From contig NZ_CP064703.1 of the NCBI RefSeq assembly GCF_023101085.1, forward strand, positions 4,278,001 through 4,342,000: a stretch of DNA of 64,000 bases, read 5' to 3'. The notes under the pieces are model-generated. The model saw only the letters and a program-made list of their open reading frames with translations. It searched no databases and had not been told where the DNA came from. Shown here one piece after another: positions 17,494 through 28,798 of the stretch. Every line of letters begins with the position of its first letter. Position 1 is the first letter of the stretch. The translations under genes were made by a program, and so were the position numbers. This DNA is from Bradyrhizobium sp. 170. GTDB lineage: Bacteria; Pseudomonadota; Alphaproteobacteria; Rhizobiales; Xanthobacteraceae.

Positions 17494-17685
17494 GTCCGAA
17501 TTTGAACGTCGGCGAAAGCTGGGGACAGCCTTGCCGTGCCGCCTGCGGCAATTATCTCCGGGGCTGCGGTTGGGGGTGACAATGCCCCGTCTGATCGTGT
17601 AACACCGCGCAACTTCAGGAAAACCCGCAAGCTCTTGGTGCAGCCGAAGCCCGGCGCTGTCAGCTTGTGACGGAAGGTTTTTAAG

Positions 17686-18066
17686 ATGCAGACCGTCATT
17701 ATCGTTGTTCACCTCATGATCGTTTCGGTGCTGATCGGCGCCGTGCTGCTGCAGAAATCCGAAGGCGGCGGCCTCGGCATGGGTGGCGGCGCCGGCTTCA
17801 TGTCGAGCCGCGGCACCGCCAATCTCTTGACGCGGACGACGGCGATCCTGGCGGGAATTTTCTTCTTGACCAGCATGGCGCTGGCCTGGCTCGCCGGTGT
17901 CGACCGCAAGCCGGCCTCGATCCTCGGCACCACGCCGACGACGCAGTCCCAGCCGGGTGGCGCGACGCCGGTCGCCCCGCCGACCTCCGGCGGCGTGCTC
18001 GATACCCTCAAGAAGGTGGATGAACAGCAGGCGCCCCCGGGCCCGCAGGCCCCGCGTTCGCAATAA
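17686..18066 (+). CDS. secG: Preprotein translocase subunit SecG
   Basis: SecG assists SecYE in protein export across the inner membrane. The 126-aa product has two TM helices (about 2-22 and 50-70) joined by the typical loop LLQKSEGGGLGMGGGAG. A Pro/Gln/Thr-rich cytoplasmic tail of about 50 residues follows, longer than in E. coli but usual in this group. It lies directly upstream of pyrG (gap 166 bp), an order conserved in Alphaproteobacteria. No terminator is apparent between them. Confidence 0.95.
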   Translation: MQTVIIVVHLMIVSVLIGAVLLQKSEGGGLGMGGGAGFMSSRGTANLLTRTTAILAGIFFLTSMALAWLAGVDRKPASILGTTPTTQSQPGGATPVAPPTSGGVLDTLKKVDEQQAPPGPQAPRSQ

Positions 18067-18220
18067 AGCAGGGTGGCTATGCAGGACGGCCTCTACCGTC
18101 CTGTATCAGAATTTCCCATCAATGCTCTGATATCGCTTTAAAATTCACGTCACCCACAGCCCGGCAGAATGTTCGCCCGTGCATGCGATTCGTTTTGGCG
18201 AATCGGGCCAGTGGCCTTAA

Positions 18221-19864
<1,644 letters not shown>

Positions 19865-19923
19865 TTGTCAAGGGTTCCTTGACAAGGGTTCCCGCCCGAG
19901 TATTGTCAAGCCTTCCTTGACAG
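19865..19923 (+). promoter_or_regulatory. Two 21-bp palindromic operators over a promoter
   Basis: A perfect 9-3-9 palindrome, TTGTCAAGG-GTT-CCTTGACAA, occupies 19865-19885. A second, TTGTCAAGC-CTT-CCTTGACAG, occupies 19903-19923 with two changed positions. Centres are 38 bp apart. The right half of the first supplies TTGACA (19879-19884), and 16 bp later TATTGT (19901-19906) can act as -10, so transcription would start inside the second palindrome. The ATG of the zinc-finger/HTH gene is 12 bp downstream. The design predicts dimeric-repressor control of that gene, most simply by its own product. Confidence 0.7.
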
Positions 19924-19935
19924 GGGGCTAGCGCC

Positions 19936-20298
19936 ATGGCGGTGAAGCGGGCTGAAAAAGCGTCGCAGCAGTCCTTGTACTGCTCGTTCTGCGGTAAGGA
20001 TTCCGCGAGCGTGAAAGCCCTGATCGCGGGGCCCACCGTCTTCATTTGCGACGAATGTGTCGCGATCTGCAACCAGTGTCTGGGCGGCGGACCGGTACCG
20101 GTGCAGAGCACCAATTGGGATCAATATCCCGACGAGGACCTGATCGGTCTCCTCGGGCGAACGGCGGCGATCGCCGATAGCGCCGGCGAGATGCTCAACA
20201 GTCACGTCGACGCCCTGCGCAAGCGCGGTGTGACGTGGGAGGCGATCGGCAAGGCGCTCGGCGTCTCCCGTCAGGCGGCGTGGCAGCGGTTTTCCTGA
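19936..20298 (+). CDS. ClpX-type zinc-finger protein with C-terminal helix-turn-helix
   Basis: The 120-aa protein has the ClpX-style C4 zinc-binding domain without the ATPase: Cys16-x2-Cys19 (CSFCGKD) and Cys38-x2-Cys41 ([10 protein letters not shown]), with extra Cys at 45 and 48. After a linker, residues 75-120 form helices ending in [21 protein letters not shown], a good helix-turn-helix. In ClpX the zinc domain dimerises and binds adaptors. Here it probably dimerises a small DNA-binding protein. Immediately upstream are two 21-bp palindromes overlapping the promoter, so autoregulation is likely. It could also antagonise ClpX by binding its adaptors; that is speculation. Confidence 0.78.
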   Translation: MAVKRAEKASQQSLYCSFCGKDSASVKALIAGPTVFICDECVAICNQCLGGGPVPVQSTNWDQYPDEDLIGLLGRTAAIADSAGEMLNSHVDALRKRGVTWEAIGKALGVSRQAAWQRFS

Positions 20299-20344
20299 GC
20301 TTGACCAACACGCCGCGCCATCGGCTTGCGATTGGGCGGAATCC

Positions 20345-23191
20345 TTACTGCGCCACTGTCCGGCTTGAAGCGGGCGGTGCGGACGCCGCCGTGTCGTCAT
20401 TCTTCAGGCGCTGTAGCTCAAATCCCGCGGCGACATGTTCGATGTAGAGAAAAATGTCGAGATCACGCACTTTCTGGAAATAGTTCGCGGCGGTCTTCTT
20501 GTCACCGGCGACAAAGTAGTGTTGCCCGAGGTAAAAATACCCTTCTGCCAACGCCATCTGACGGTCGTCGCCTTTTTTCTCATCCATCCGCTTCAGCAGG
20601 TCTTCGGGGGACATCGATCCTGTGAGCATCGCCAGGGCAGGGCGGGGCCATTCGCCGTGAGCTTCGGATGCTGCGCGCTTGATGATGGAATCCGGAATCT
20701 TCGCGCCGAGGCGGCCGTTGATCGATACCAGCCAAAGGTCGAAATAGGTCTTCGACTCCTTGTCAGCCAGCTCGCTTGCTCTCGCAAGGTCCGATCTGGC
20801 GTCTTCCAGCCGGCCGGCATAAATCCTGGCTAGACCCCGCATGCGAAATATCTCGCCCTCCTGAGCGCCAAGCGATACGGCCTTCGAGTAGTCGGCAATG
20901 CTCTTGTCGAACTGGCCAGCATTGAAATGATTAAACGCGCGGCATCCAAGGGCGCTTGTCGAGTTTGGCGCAAGGCGCGTTGCTTCATTGGCATCTTGCA
21001 GGGCTTCATCGAAACGCTGCAGGTCGCTCAGGGCGTTGCTGCGAATGCAATAGGCCTCCGCCATGTCGGATTGCGCAAGTTTGCCGCCCTTGATCGTCTC
21101 CGTCGTCTTGTCGATAAACTCCTGCCGGAGCTTGCGGAGCCGTTGCGGGAGCGCGGCGCTGCCGGCTTCTTCCGCCGACTTGATCGATGACTTGCCGACT
21201 GCGAAAAAGCCGCCGATCGCCTTGTTGGTTGCCCGCAGATCTTCCGCGTATTTCCCGGTGTCCGCGGCATCGACGTGTGTTTTCAATGCCGCAAGATCGA
21301 TGGAGACCTTGGCACTATTTCCGCGGAAGTAGGATGAAACAGTGCTTGTAAAATATTCGTTCTTGATGGTTTCCGCGTGCGGGTCGGTGATCATGCTGAC
21401 TGCGTCGGGGAACGTCATCTCGAAAATGTAGGTACCTTCGAACGGATATCCGGGAATCCGCAGCGGCGTCGTTCGGGTGGCTGTCGGCGGTGGAAGAACG
21501 ACATCCCTCAAATTATCGGGGCTGAAATAGACAACCCAGTTGCCGCTTCGATCGACGGCAAGCTGCGGTATCTTGTAGGTTGCCGTTATTGAAAGGACGT
21601 TGTTGACCCTGTCGTCGGACACGGTTGGTTCACCCGCCAGCGTTGCACCGGGATACCGGCGTTCCAGCGTGCTGCCGATCCATCGCAAGAACTGATCGTG
21701 GGAGACGCGCTCGAGCGAAAGCCGGACCTGTTCGGCCTTGACTCCGTTCCAGACGATTTTGCTTTGCAGTTGGCCTGCCTCGCTGAAGTTCGAGAGTGTC
21801 GCGCGTTCTGCCGTTTCCTGATGCACAAGCTGCGCGATGTTGCTGCTGGAAATCGTCGAGAGCGCGCTTGTCTCCGGCGCTACGACCAGCACTTGCCCTC
21901 CTTCGTGCACCTGGCCCATGCGATCAAGGCGTCCGTGTTGTCCGAGCCGTGTCGGATCGAGATAAAAGCTCTTGCCCTCGACCGTAACCTGCACAATGGC
22001 ATGATCGAAGAACTGGGCGCTGGGCAGGGTCTTCTCAAGCCCGGTTCTGCGTCCTTGCTGCAGCAAGACGGGTCTACTTTGAATTCCAAGCTCGTGCAGA
22101 AGGGCAATCAGCAGGTACGATTTGTCCTTGCAGTCGCCGTACCGGCGCCGCTGGACCTCATCGGGCGAAGCCGGCCGGTGCGAGCTTTCGCCCATGGAAA
22201 CGGAAAAGTAGCGGATCTTGGTCTGCACGAACTCGAGCGTGGCGCTCACACGCGCTTGGTCGGAATCGATCTTGCGGATCTCTCGCGCCACCTCTTGAAG
22301 ATCGCTGCCGACCGAAATGGCGGGGAATAGCGTGCTCGCCCAGTTGGCGACGTCGGCCCAGCTCGCGAATTCCGAAAACTGAAGAAAACGAAAGGCAAAG
22401 AAGTCGGGGAGCGTCTGCGGCTCGCTGACTGTCTCCGGCAAAGAACGTTGCTCAAATTCAATTCGACGCATCCCGTCGCGAACGGTGTCACTTGGAACGA
22501 CTGGTTGGGCCGGCCGGTCACCGATCATGCGCCAGGCGACCTGCCGTCCAACCGGATGGTTGAGGACGACCCGCCGCAGCAACGTGGGATAGGGCTGGTC
22601 CCAGCCGGTAGTCCCTGTGAATTTCCCGCCGAACACCGGGTTCTGGCCATAGGTCGAATAGGAAACGTCCAGGGTATCGCCGGTCCGAAGATCGTCGATC
22701 AGAACCGAGGCTGTCACACGGCCGCTATAAAGCCCCTGTTCGAGGCCTTGCTCGCGCTGCAGAAATCGAATCGTCGACGTTCTGGTTCGGTCCAGCCGGT
22801 CCTGTCCGCGATGAACGTAGATGGCGTGCAACTGAACGCGTTCATATTCCGGAGCAAACGAAATCGAAATGCGGCCTGCTGCCGTAAGCGACGCAGCGTC
22901 GTTGATGAGCGTCGCCCGGCGGATGTAGACGACCGGAGTTTCGTTTACGAGATACTGGGTGTCCGCCAGTCGCACCACGACGGGTTCAGGTTTGGTGGCG
23001 TCCGGAAGCGGTGTCGGGTCCACCCATGACGGAACCGGCTCGGACAACGTGAATGCATTGGTGCCGAGTTGAACTTCTCTTAGTTGATTGTCGGCATTCT
23101 GTTGGGCGGAGGTTCCGCTGATACCCAGAACGCCCGCGAGCGCAAGGCCCGTGAGCATAAGGCCCGCACGGGCCAGCTTCCCAAGATACAT
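20345..23191 (-). CDS. Exported DUF3857/transglutaminase-like/TPR protein
   Basis: The 948-aa protein has a signal peptide (about 1-29). A beta-rich DUF3857-like region spans about 50-280, followed by a transglutaminase-like cysteine-protease fold near 310-430. The triad is intact: Cys in YGDCKDKSYLL, His in FFDHAIVQV and Asp in FYLDPTRLG. After another beta domain, TPR repeats occupy about 690-850 (ALQDANEATRLAPNSTSAL, FNAGQFDKSIADYSKAVSLG). Such proteins are periplasmic or outer-membrane associated and may cleave or crosslink peptides, but no substrate is known. GGGGTG precedes the ATG. It appears monocistronic. Confidence 0.8.
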   Translation of the reverse strand: MYLGKLARAGLMLTGLALAGVLGISGTSAQQNADNQLREVQLGTNAFTLSEPVPSWVDPTPLPDATKPEPVVVRLADTQYLVNETPVVYIRRATLINDAASLTAAGRISISFAPEYERVQLHAIYVHRGQDRLDRTRTSTIRFLQREQGLEQGLYSGRVTASVLIDDLRTGDTLDVSYSTYGQNPVFGGKFTGTTGWDQPYPTLLRRVVLNHPVGRQVAWRMIGDRPAQPVVPSDTVRDGMRRIEFEQRSLPETVSEPQTLPDFFAFRFLQFSEFASWADVANWASTLFPAISVGSDLQEVAREIRKIDSDQARVSATLEFVQTKIRYFSVSMGESSHRPASPDEVQRRRYGDCKDKSYLLIALLHELGIQSRPVLLQQGRRTGLEKTLPSAQFFDHAIVQVTVEGKSFYLDPTRLGQHGRLDRMGQVHEGGQVLVVAPETSALSTISSSNIAQLVHQETAERATLSNFSEAGQLQSKIVWNGVKAEQVRLSLERVSHDQFLRWIGSTLERRYPGATLAGEPTVSDDRVNNVLSITATYKIPQLAVDRSGNWVVYFSPDNLRDVVLPPPTATRTTPLRIPGYPFEGTYIFEMTFPDAVSMITDPHAETIKNEYFTSTVSSYFRGNSAKVSIDLAALKTHVDAADTGKYAEDLRATNKAIGGFFAVGKSSIKSAEEAGSAALPQRLRKLRQEFIDKTTETIKGGKLAQSDMAEAYCIRSNALSDLQRFDEALQDANEATRLAPNSTSALGCRAFNHFNAGQFDKSIADYSKAVSLGAQEGEIFRMRGLARIYAGRLEDARSDLARASELADKESKTYFDLWLVSINGRLGAKIPDSIIKRAASEAHGEWPRPALAMLTGSMSPEDLLKRMDEKKGDDRQMALAEGYFYLGQHYFVAGDKKTAANYFQKVRDLDIFLYIEHVAAGFELQRLKNDDTAASAPPASSRTVAQ

Positions 23192-23411
23192 GATTCACCC
23201 CTGCCACTCAAAGGTTGTATAAATCATGGAGAATCGTGGCGCAACGCAACGGAAATAGCGGATCGAGATTTATTCCCTCGTTGCCTTGCCGGGCGGAGCG
23301 TGCTGCGGGTCGACGTTACCCAATCCGCTCTCCAGCTTTGACGTTGCCCATGATTTGTTGTCAAAAGAGTTCGCTCTGTCGTCTCAAGAACAATAATCAG
23401 GGGAGTTGCCG

Positions 23412-23738
23412 ATGATCATGGAAATGCGCGTCTATCGCTGTCTGCCGGGGCGTTTGCCGGCGTTGATGAAGCGGTTCGATACGCTGACGCTGAAATTGTG
23501 GGACAAGCACGGCATCAAGCAGGCCGGCTTCTACACCACGCTGATCGGCACCTCCAATCAGGAGCTGACCTATTTCGTCGCGTGGGACTCGCTCGCCGAC
23601 CGCGAAAAGAAATGGACCGCATTCCAGTCCGATCCCGACTGGATCGCCGGCCGCGCTAGAAGCGAGGAGGACGGCCAGATCATCGACAACATCGTCAGCC
23701 AGTTGCTGGTGCCGACGGCGTTCTCCGCGGTGAAATAG
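23412..23738 (+). CDS. NIPSNAP family protein
   Basis: This 108-aa ferredoxin-like-fold protein has the NIPSNAP pattern: MEMRVYRCLPGRLPALMKRF at the start, a KHGIKQAGFYTTLIG turn, and ELTYFVAWDSLADREKKWTAFQSDPDW. ATG 23412 follows a GGGGAG site; an in-frame TTG at 23406 is possible. Bacterial members are small cytoplasmic proteins, with substrates unknown. It precedes kdsA by 93 bp and is separated from it by a strong hairpin, so it is probably its own unit. Confidence 0.8.
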   Translation: MIMEMRVYRCLPGRLPALMKRFDTLTLKLWDKHGIKQAGFYTTLIGTSNQELTYFVAWDSLADREKKWTAFQSDPDWIAGRARSEEDGQIIDNIVSQLLVPTAFSAVK

Positions 23739-23787
23739 CCGCCGGCGCAACCCTGATATTCGGGGGTTAAACGGGGTTGATCCTGAA

Positions 23788-23812
23788 AGCGCGGACCGGC
23801 ATGGTCCGCGCT
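23788..23812 (+). terminator. Hairpin between NIPSNAP gene and kdsA
   Basis: A perfect 10-bp stem, AGCGCGGACC / GGTCCGCGCT, encloses the 5-base loop GGCAT. No run of T follows, so it may act as an mRNA 3' stabiliser or a weak terminator. Its 3' end is only about 20 bases before the TTG start of kdsA, so it could also affect kdsA translation. Confidence 0.4.
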
Positions 23813-23831
23813 CAATACGAAGGAAAATCCC

Positions 23832-24680
23832 TTGAACGCGAAACTCGATGCCGCTCCGGTTGTCACCGTTGGATCGGTCAAATTCGGCAACGACCTGCCG
23901 ATTTCGATTATTGCCGGACCATGTCAGCTCGAGAGCCGCGCGCACGCGCTCGAAGTGGCGAGCGCGCTGAAGGAGATCGCCGGTCGGCTCAAGATCGGCC
24001 TCGTCTACAAGACCTCGTTCGACAAGGCTAACCGCAGCAGCGGATCGACTCCGCGCGGCATGGGCCTGGCGCAGGCGCTACCGATTTTTGCAGAGATTCG
24101 CTCGTCGCTGGGATTATCTGTCCTCACCGACGTGCATGAACCTCCGCAATGCGCCGAAGTTGCGCAAGCGGTCGACGTGCTGCAGATCCCAGCATATCTG
24201 TGCCGGCAAACCGATCTCCTGCTGGCGGCCGCCGCGACCGGCAAGGCCGTCAACGTCAAGAAGGGCCAGTTCCTCGCGCCGTGGGACATGGCCAATGTCG
24301 TCGCCAAAATCACCGGTGGCGGCAATCCGAATGTACTGGTCACCGAGCGCGGGGCGTCGTTCGGCTACAACACGCTGGTCTCGGACATGCGCGCGCTGCC
24401 GATCATGGCACGCACCGGCGCGCCCGTCATTTTCGACGCCACCCATTCGGTGCAGCAGCCGGGTGGGAAGGGGACGTCGTCGGGCGGCGAGCGCGAATTC
24501 GTCCCCGTGCTGGCGCGCGCGGCCGTCGCCGTCGGCGTCGCCGGCGTGTTCATCGAGACCCATCCCGATCCTGATCGCGCGCCGTCGGACGGGCCCAACA
24601 TGGTGCCGCTGCGCGAGTTCGAAGCGTTGCTGAAGCGGCTGATGGCGTTCGACGCGCTGGCCAAGAACGCTTCGCCGTGA
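23832..24680 (+). CDS. kdsA: 3-deoxy-D-manno-octulosonate 8-phosphate synthase
   Basis: KdsA condenses phosphoenolpyruvate with arabinose 5-phosphate to make Kdo8P for lipopolysaccharide. The 282-aa product shows [45 protein letters not shown] and [13 protein letters not shown], all typical. The start is a TTG with GAAGGA seven bases upstream. Its stop overlaps the GTG start of the MFS gene (GTGA), so the two are translationally coupled. Confidence 0.96.
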   Translation: MNAKLDAAPVVTVGSVKFGNDLPISIIAGPCQLESRAHALEVASALKEIAGRLKIGLVYKTSFDKANRSSGSTPRGMGLAQALPIFAEIRSSLGLSVLTDVHEPPQCAEVAQAVDVLQIPAYLCRQTDLLLAAAATGKAVNVKKGQFLAPWDMANVVAKITGGGNPNVLVTERGASFGYNTLVSDMRALPIMARTGAPVIFDATHSVQQPGGKGTSSGGEREFVPVLARAAVAVGVAGVFIETHPDPDRAPSDGPNMVPLREFEALLKRLMAFDALAKNASP

Positions 24681-25870
24681 CCGCCACCAGCGGCACGCCG
24701 CCGGCGCTCAATATCATTGCACTCGCGACCTTTTCGGCAGCCCTGTCCGCCCGCGCGCTGGATCCGGTGCTACCGCACGTGGCCGAGGATTTTTCGGTCA
24801 GCATCGCGACCGCCGCCAGTTTTGCTGCCGCGTTCGCCTTCACCTTTGCCATCATCCAGCCCGTGCTTGGCGCCGTCGCCGACATGTTCGGCAAAGCCCG
24901 CCTGATGGTCGTCTGCCTGGCGCTGCTTGGCCTCGCCAACATTCTCGGTGCGGTGGCGACGTCGTTCCCGCTGTTGTTTGCGTCCCGCATTCTAGCCGGT
25001 ATCGGCTCGGGCGGCGTGTTTCCGATCGCGCTGGGGCTGACCAGCGATCTCGTCGGGCCTGAGAAGCGGCAGATCGCGATCGGGCGCACGCTGGCCGGCG
25101 CTATGACCGGTAATCTGCTGGGTGCCTCGGTGTCCGGCCTGATCGGAGACTTCCTCGGCTGGCGCGGCGTGCTCGCCGTGCTGGGTCTGATTGTCATGGT
25201 GGCCTCGATTGTGGTGGCCGTTGGATTTCGCGGCGCCGCGTTGACGCGTCCACCGCGAACCAGCCTGTCGGCCCTCAAGCAAGGCTATCGCACGATTTTC
25301 ACCAACCCGAACGCACGCATTTGCTACGGGGCGGTGTTCATCGAAGGCTGCTGCGTGCTCGGACTGTTTCCCTTCATAGCCGCCTTCCTGTTCGAACTCG
25401 GCGAAACCTCGTTGTCGATCGCCGGCATCGTCATCGCGGGCTTCGCCGTCGGCGGGCTGTTCTACACCCTGACGGTGTCGCGTTTTCTGCCGTGGATCGG
25501 CGTCAATGGGATGATGATCGGCGGCGCAGCGTTGGTCGGTGTGCAGCTCATCGCGGTGGCGATGGGGCCGGAATGGAAGCTGCAAACGCTCAGCCTGATT
25601 TTCATGGGTTGGGGCTTCTACATGATCCACGGCAGCCTGCAGGTGTTCGCCAGCGAATTGTCGGCGGAAGCGCGCGCGACCGCGCTGTCGCTGCACGCGT
25701 TCTTTTTCTTCATGGGCCAGACCATCGGCCCGATCGCCTATGGTTTCGGCATCCAGCATGCCGGCAAGGTCCCGACCCTGCTGACCGCAGCGGCCGTCAT
25801 GATCGCGCTCGGCTTTGTCTGCGCAAAACTGCTGCGCCAGACGCGGCCGGCGGACGCTGCGGCGGCGTAG
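24677..25870 (+). CDS. MFS transporter (drug/metabolite efflux type)
   Basis: The 397-aa product has about 12 TM helices in two halves and the MFS loop motif after TM2 ([15 protein letters not shown]) with a relict in the second half. Residues around 80-110 ([20 protein letters not shown]) fit drug:H+ antiporter-like members. The GTG start overlaps the kdsA stop by four bases. Coupling to kdsA is positional and does not show that it carries Kdo-related compounds. Substrate unknown. Confidence 0.85.
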   Translation: MTATSGTPPALNIIALATFSAALSARALDPVLPHVAEDFSVSIATAASFAAAFAFTFAIIQPVLGAVADMFGKARLMVVCLALLGLANILGAVATSFPLLFASRILAGIGSGGVFPIALGLTSDLVGPEKRQIAIGRTLAGAMTGNLLGASVSGLIGDFLGWRGVLAVLGLIVMVASIVVAVGFRGAALTRPPRTSLSALKQGYRTIFTNPNARICYGAVFIEGCCVLGLFPFIAAFLFELGETSLSIAGIVIAGFAVGGLFYTLTVSRFLPWIGVNGMMIGGAALVGVQLIAVAMGPEWKLQTLSLIFMGWGFYMIHGSLQVFASELSAEARATALSLHAFFFFMGQTIGPIAYGFGIQHAGKVPTLLTAAAVMIALGFVCAKLLRQTRPADAAAA

Positions 25871-25916
25871 CTGGTCTGCCGCACACGGCAATCCGCTGCG
25901 CAGATCACGAATGGGC

Positions 25917-26890
25917 TCAGCGCGTATTGAGAGTTGTCGACAACAGCTGTTGCGCCTGCCGGGTTGCTTCCGCAAAGGCGGCCTGTTTCGGCGCATTCTG
26001 CGTGAAGCAGCGCTTGTAGTCGTCCTCGCCCTTCTGGCGCAGATTTCCCAGTTTGTCGAAAGCCTTCCTGTCGACCTTCTCGAGCCGGAGGTCTTCTTCG
26101 GCCTGTTCGGCCTTTTTGTTGTAGCTGGTCCGGATGGCGGTGCAGGCCGGAATTTGCACCTTGGGATCGATCGACCCGTAGGCGACGTACACCTTGCCAT
26201 TGGCGATCGCAGAGACGAACACGGTGTCGGCTGCGTTGGGAATGTCCGACTGGGTTCGGCCCGCCAGCATCCCATGCACGAAGGTCGCGCCATCAGGCCT
26301 TGCGATCGGCAGGGAATTGAAGTTCACCACCGCGGAGCCGCTCGATACCGCCTGGGTATAAAAACTCTCGTCCTTTAGCGCGGCGCCGATCTGCTGTGGC
26401 ACGTTCTTGATGTCCTTGCCCCACCAGTCCTTGTGGGCGCGCAGCCATCGTTCGAACAGCCTCTGCGTCGTGACGATGATGTGCGCCTTCGGCGCGACAG
26501 ACTTCCCGTCGGCGCCGTCCTGGCCGGCCTTCTGCTTCCCGGGCAGGGCATCGAAGCGCAGTCCGTCGAGCAGACCGAAACCTTCGTCGCCCTTGGAGAA
26601 GGTGTCGATGCTCAGCTTCGCCGGGCCAAAGCCCTCGCGTGCGGCCTCATTGAGAATAGCGCGCATCTGCGCCCCGAGGTCAGCAGTCGCGGCTTCCTCC
26701 GCTTTTCGCGCTGCGTCATCTGAATTACCGGCATCTAGATGGCCGAGATTTTCTCGATAGCCGCGTCTCGCGCGACGATGTAGCGCTCCTCAGTCGCTTT
26801 TGCTGGCGGTGCGGCCACAGCGTTCGAGATTGTGGCGGCGAGACAGAGCGGGGCAATCAGCCTGAGAATGACAGGGGAGGCATTGTGCAT
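25917..26890 (-). pseudogene. Frameshifted gene for an exported protein of unknown function
   Basis: The distal frame (249 codons, 26666-25917) has no convincing start. Its coding character continues upstream as LDAGNSDDAARKAEEAATAD without an ATG, GTG or TTG. An ATG at 26890 in another frame encodes a clear signal peptide (MHNASPVILRLIAPLCLAA) and 50 codons, ending at TAG 26737-26735. A one-base deletion near 26735-26743 would join them into a protein of about 320 residues. Either the gene is broken or the assembly has an error here. The mature part has Cys near both ends of the last 65 residues, and no family I recognise. Confidence 0.65.
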
Positions 26891-27055
26891 GTGCGGTGGT
26901 CGGTCGCAGAGGCCATCCGGTTCACGAAAATGGGCCTGATCGGCCTCGCGCGCGCAGGCCGCGCCTTATCGCTTGCCAAGTTTTCACATTGTGTAAAGAT
27001 TGAACCGAGCTGATCGACCCCAGTGCGTTAGTCCCGTTGTGAACGGAGGATTGCC

Positions 27056-27523
27056 ATGAGCGAGTCGATTCACCCCAGCGCGCCCCATCACCTGCCGTCT
27101 TTCATCACCGCACCGGGTGACACCGACGTTCTGATGGTCGCCGTCGGCATTTTTCTGATCGTCGCCGTTCTCGCGGTCGGTAATTTCTATTTGCACCTGC
27201 ACTCGTTGCCGGAGCGGATAGCCCACAAGTCGCAGAAATTCCAGTTTGAAATCGTGGCCGTGCTGGGCCTGCTGTCGCTGTTCACGCACAACCACTTGTT
27301 CTGGGTGATGGGCCTGTTCCTCGCCATGATCGACCTGCCGGACTTCAGCACGCCGCTGCGCAGAATTGCAGGATCGGTCGAGAAGATGGCTGGCGTTCCG
27401 CCTGAACCGGACCCAACCGAGGCGCCAGTTGGGGACACGGCGCACGCTGTCGCAACGGGCGAGGCCAAGGCCCGCATCGAGAAGGCCGGTGGCGCCAAGA
27501 GCGAGGTGCACAGCCATGCTTGA
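27056..27523 (+). CDS. Small membrane protein paired with an HlyD-type protein
   Basis: The 155-aa product starts after a CGGAGG site. It has two TM segments (about 24-45 and 65-92), a Pro/Asp-containing junction MIDLPDFSTPLRR, then a hydrophilic C-terminus rich in Ala/Glu/Lys. Its stop overlaps the ATG of the next gene by eight bases, so the two proteins are made together. It probably forms part of an inner-membrane export or anchoring complex with that HlyD-like partner. Family not recognised. Confidence 0.75.
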   Translation: MSESIHPSAPHHLPSFITAPGDTDVLMVAVGIFLIVAVLAVGNFYLHLHSLPERIAHKSQKFQFEIVAVLGLLSLFTHNHLFWVMGLFLAMIDLPDFSTPLRRIAGSVEKMAGVPPEPDPTEAPVGDTAHAVATGEAKARIEKAGGAKSEVHSHA

Positions 27524-28748
27524 GCTGCTTCTCTGCTCCCTTTTGACAATATTTCCGGACTATCTCTATCGCCGCTACCGGCAGGGCAAGCGCATCGGCC
27601 ACGAGATCACGCTCTATTCGGTCTGGTTCGAACTGCGCTTTGGCATCATCGCCTGCCTGATGCTCACGGTCTCGCTGATCACGATGATCTTCTATTACCA
27701 CCCGTCGACCACGTCGGCGACGTTGTTCTATCGGACCATTCCGATTGTGCCCGAAGTAGCCGGCCGAGTCGCGGAGGTTAACGTCGAACTCAGCGCGCCC
27801 GTCAAGCAAGGTGACGTGATTTTCAGGCTTGATAGCGCCAAGCAGGAAGCGTCGCTACTGACAGCCAGGCGCAAGATCGCCGAAGTCGATGCCGCCATGC
27901 TGGCAGCGCAAGCTGACATCCTCAAGGCGGAAGGCCAGCTTCAGGAGGCAAAAGGCGCGCTGCAGCAGGCGCAGGACGAACTCGACACCAAAAGCGAACT
28001 GCAGAAGCGCAACCCCGGAATCGTGCCGCAACGCGACATCGAAAAGCTCACGGTGGCCGTTGCGGGTCGCCAGGGCAGCCTCGACGCCGCGTCCGCTTCC
28101 AAACAGTCCGCGATGACGCGACTGACCGCTCTGCTACCGGCGGAGAAGGCGAGCGCAGAGGCGGCGTTGGCCGAAGCGCAGGTCGATCTGGACAAGACGT
28201 TTATTCGCGCCGGTGTCAACGGACGGGTCGAGCAGTTCGGTCTGAGGCGGGGTGATATCGTCAATCCAATGATACGGTCGGCCGGCGTTCTGATTCCCGA
28301 GGGTGCCGGACGGCGTGCTCTGTCGGCAGGGTTTGGGCAGATCGAGGCTCAGGTCATGAAGGTCGGAATGGTGGCCGAGGCCACCTGCATTTCCAAGCCG
28401 TGGACGGTCATTCCCATGGTGGTTACCGGCGTGCAGGACTACATCGCGGCGGGCCAGTTCAGGGGCGGCGAACAACTGGTTGAGGCGCAGCAGGTCGTGC
28501 GTCCAGGTACCATTCTCGTTTTCATGGAACCGATCTACAAGGGCGGGCTGGAGGGCGTGACGCCGGGCAGCAGTTGTATAGCCAACGCCTATACCAGCAA
28601 TCACGAACTGATCTCGTCAGGTAAAGTCGGTTCATTCAAGAGCTTTGCGTTGCACGTCGTCGATGCCACCGGACTGGTGCACGCGATGCTGCTGCGCATT
28701 CAGGCCTTGCTGTTGCCGGTCAAGACGCTGGTGCTGAGCGGGCATTGA
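27516..28748 (+). CDS. HlyD/EmrA-like membrane fusion protein
   Basis: The 410-aa product has a cytoplasmic N-terminus (about 1-45, including LLLCSLLTIFPDYLYRRYRQ), one TM helix (about 46-64) and a periplasmic barrel-sandwich hybrid domain (VPEVAGRVAEVNVELSAPVKQGDVIFRLD). A coiled-coil hairpin spans about 115-215, and the second half of the barrel reads FIRAGVNGRVEQFGLRRGD. Such adaptors bridge inner-membrane transporters to the outer membrane. The start is placed at 27516, eight bases inside the preceding membrane-protein gene. No transporter ATPase or RND gene is adjacent, so the pair may act with the small upstream protein. Confidence 0.85.
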   Translation: MLELLLCSLLTIFPDYLYRRYRQGKRIGHEITLYSVWFELRFGIIACLMLTVSLITMIFYYHPSTTSATLFYRTIPIVPEVAGRVAEVNVELSAPVKQGDVIFRLDSAKQEASLLTARRKIAEVDAAMLAAQADILKAEGQLQEAKGALQQAQDELDTKSELQKRNPGIVPQRDIEKLTVAVAGRQGSLDAASASKQSAMTRLTALLPAEKASAEAALAEAQVDLDKTFIRAGVNGRVEQFGLRRGDIVNPMIRSAGVLIPEGAGRRALSAGFGQIEAQVMKVGMVAEATCISKPWTVIPMVVTGVQDYIAAGQFRGGEQLVEAQQVVRPGTILVFMEPIYKGGLEGVTPGSSCIANAYTSNHELISSGKVGSFKSFALHVVDATGLVHAMLLRIQALLLPVKTLVLSGH

Positions 28749-28798
28749 GCCCGCGAAGCTCCGAAGTTGATGCAGGTTTGATGAAAGATAGTTGAGTG

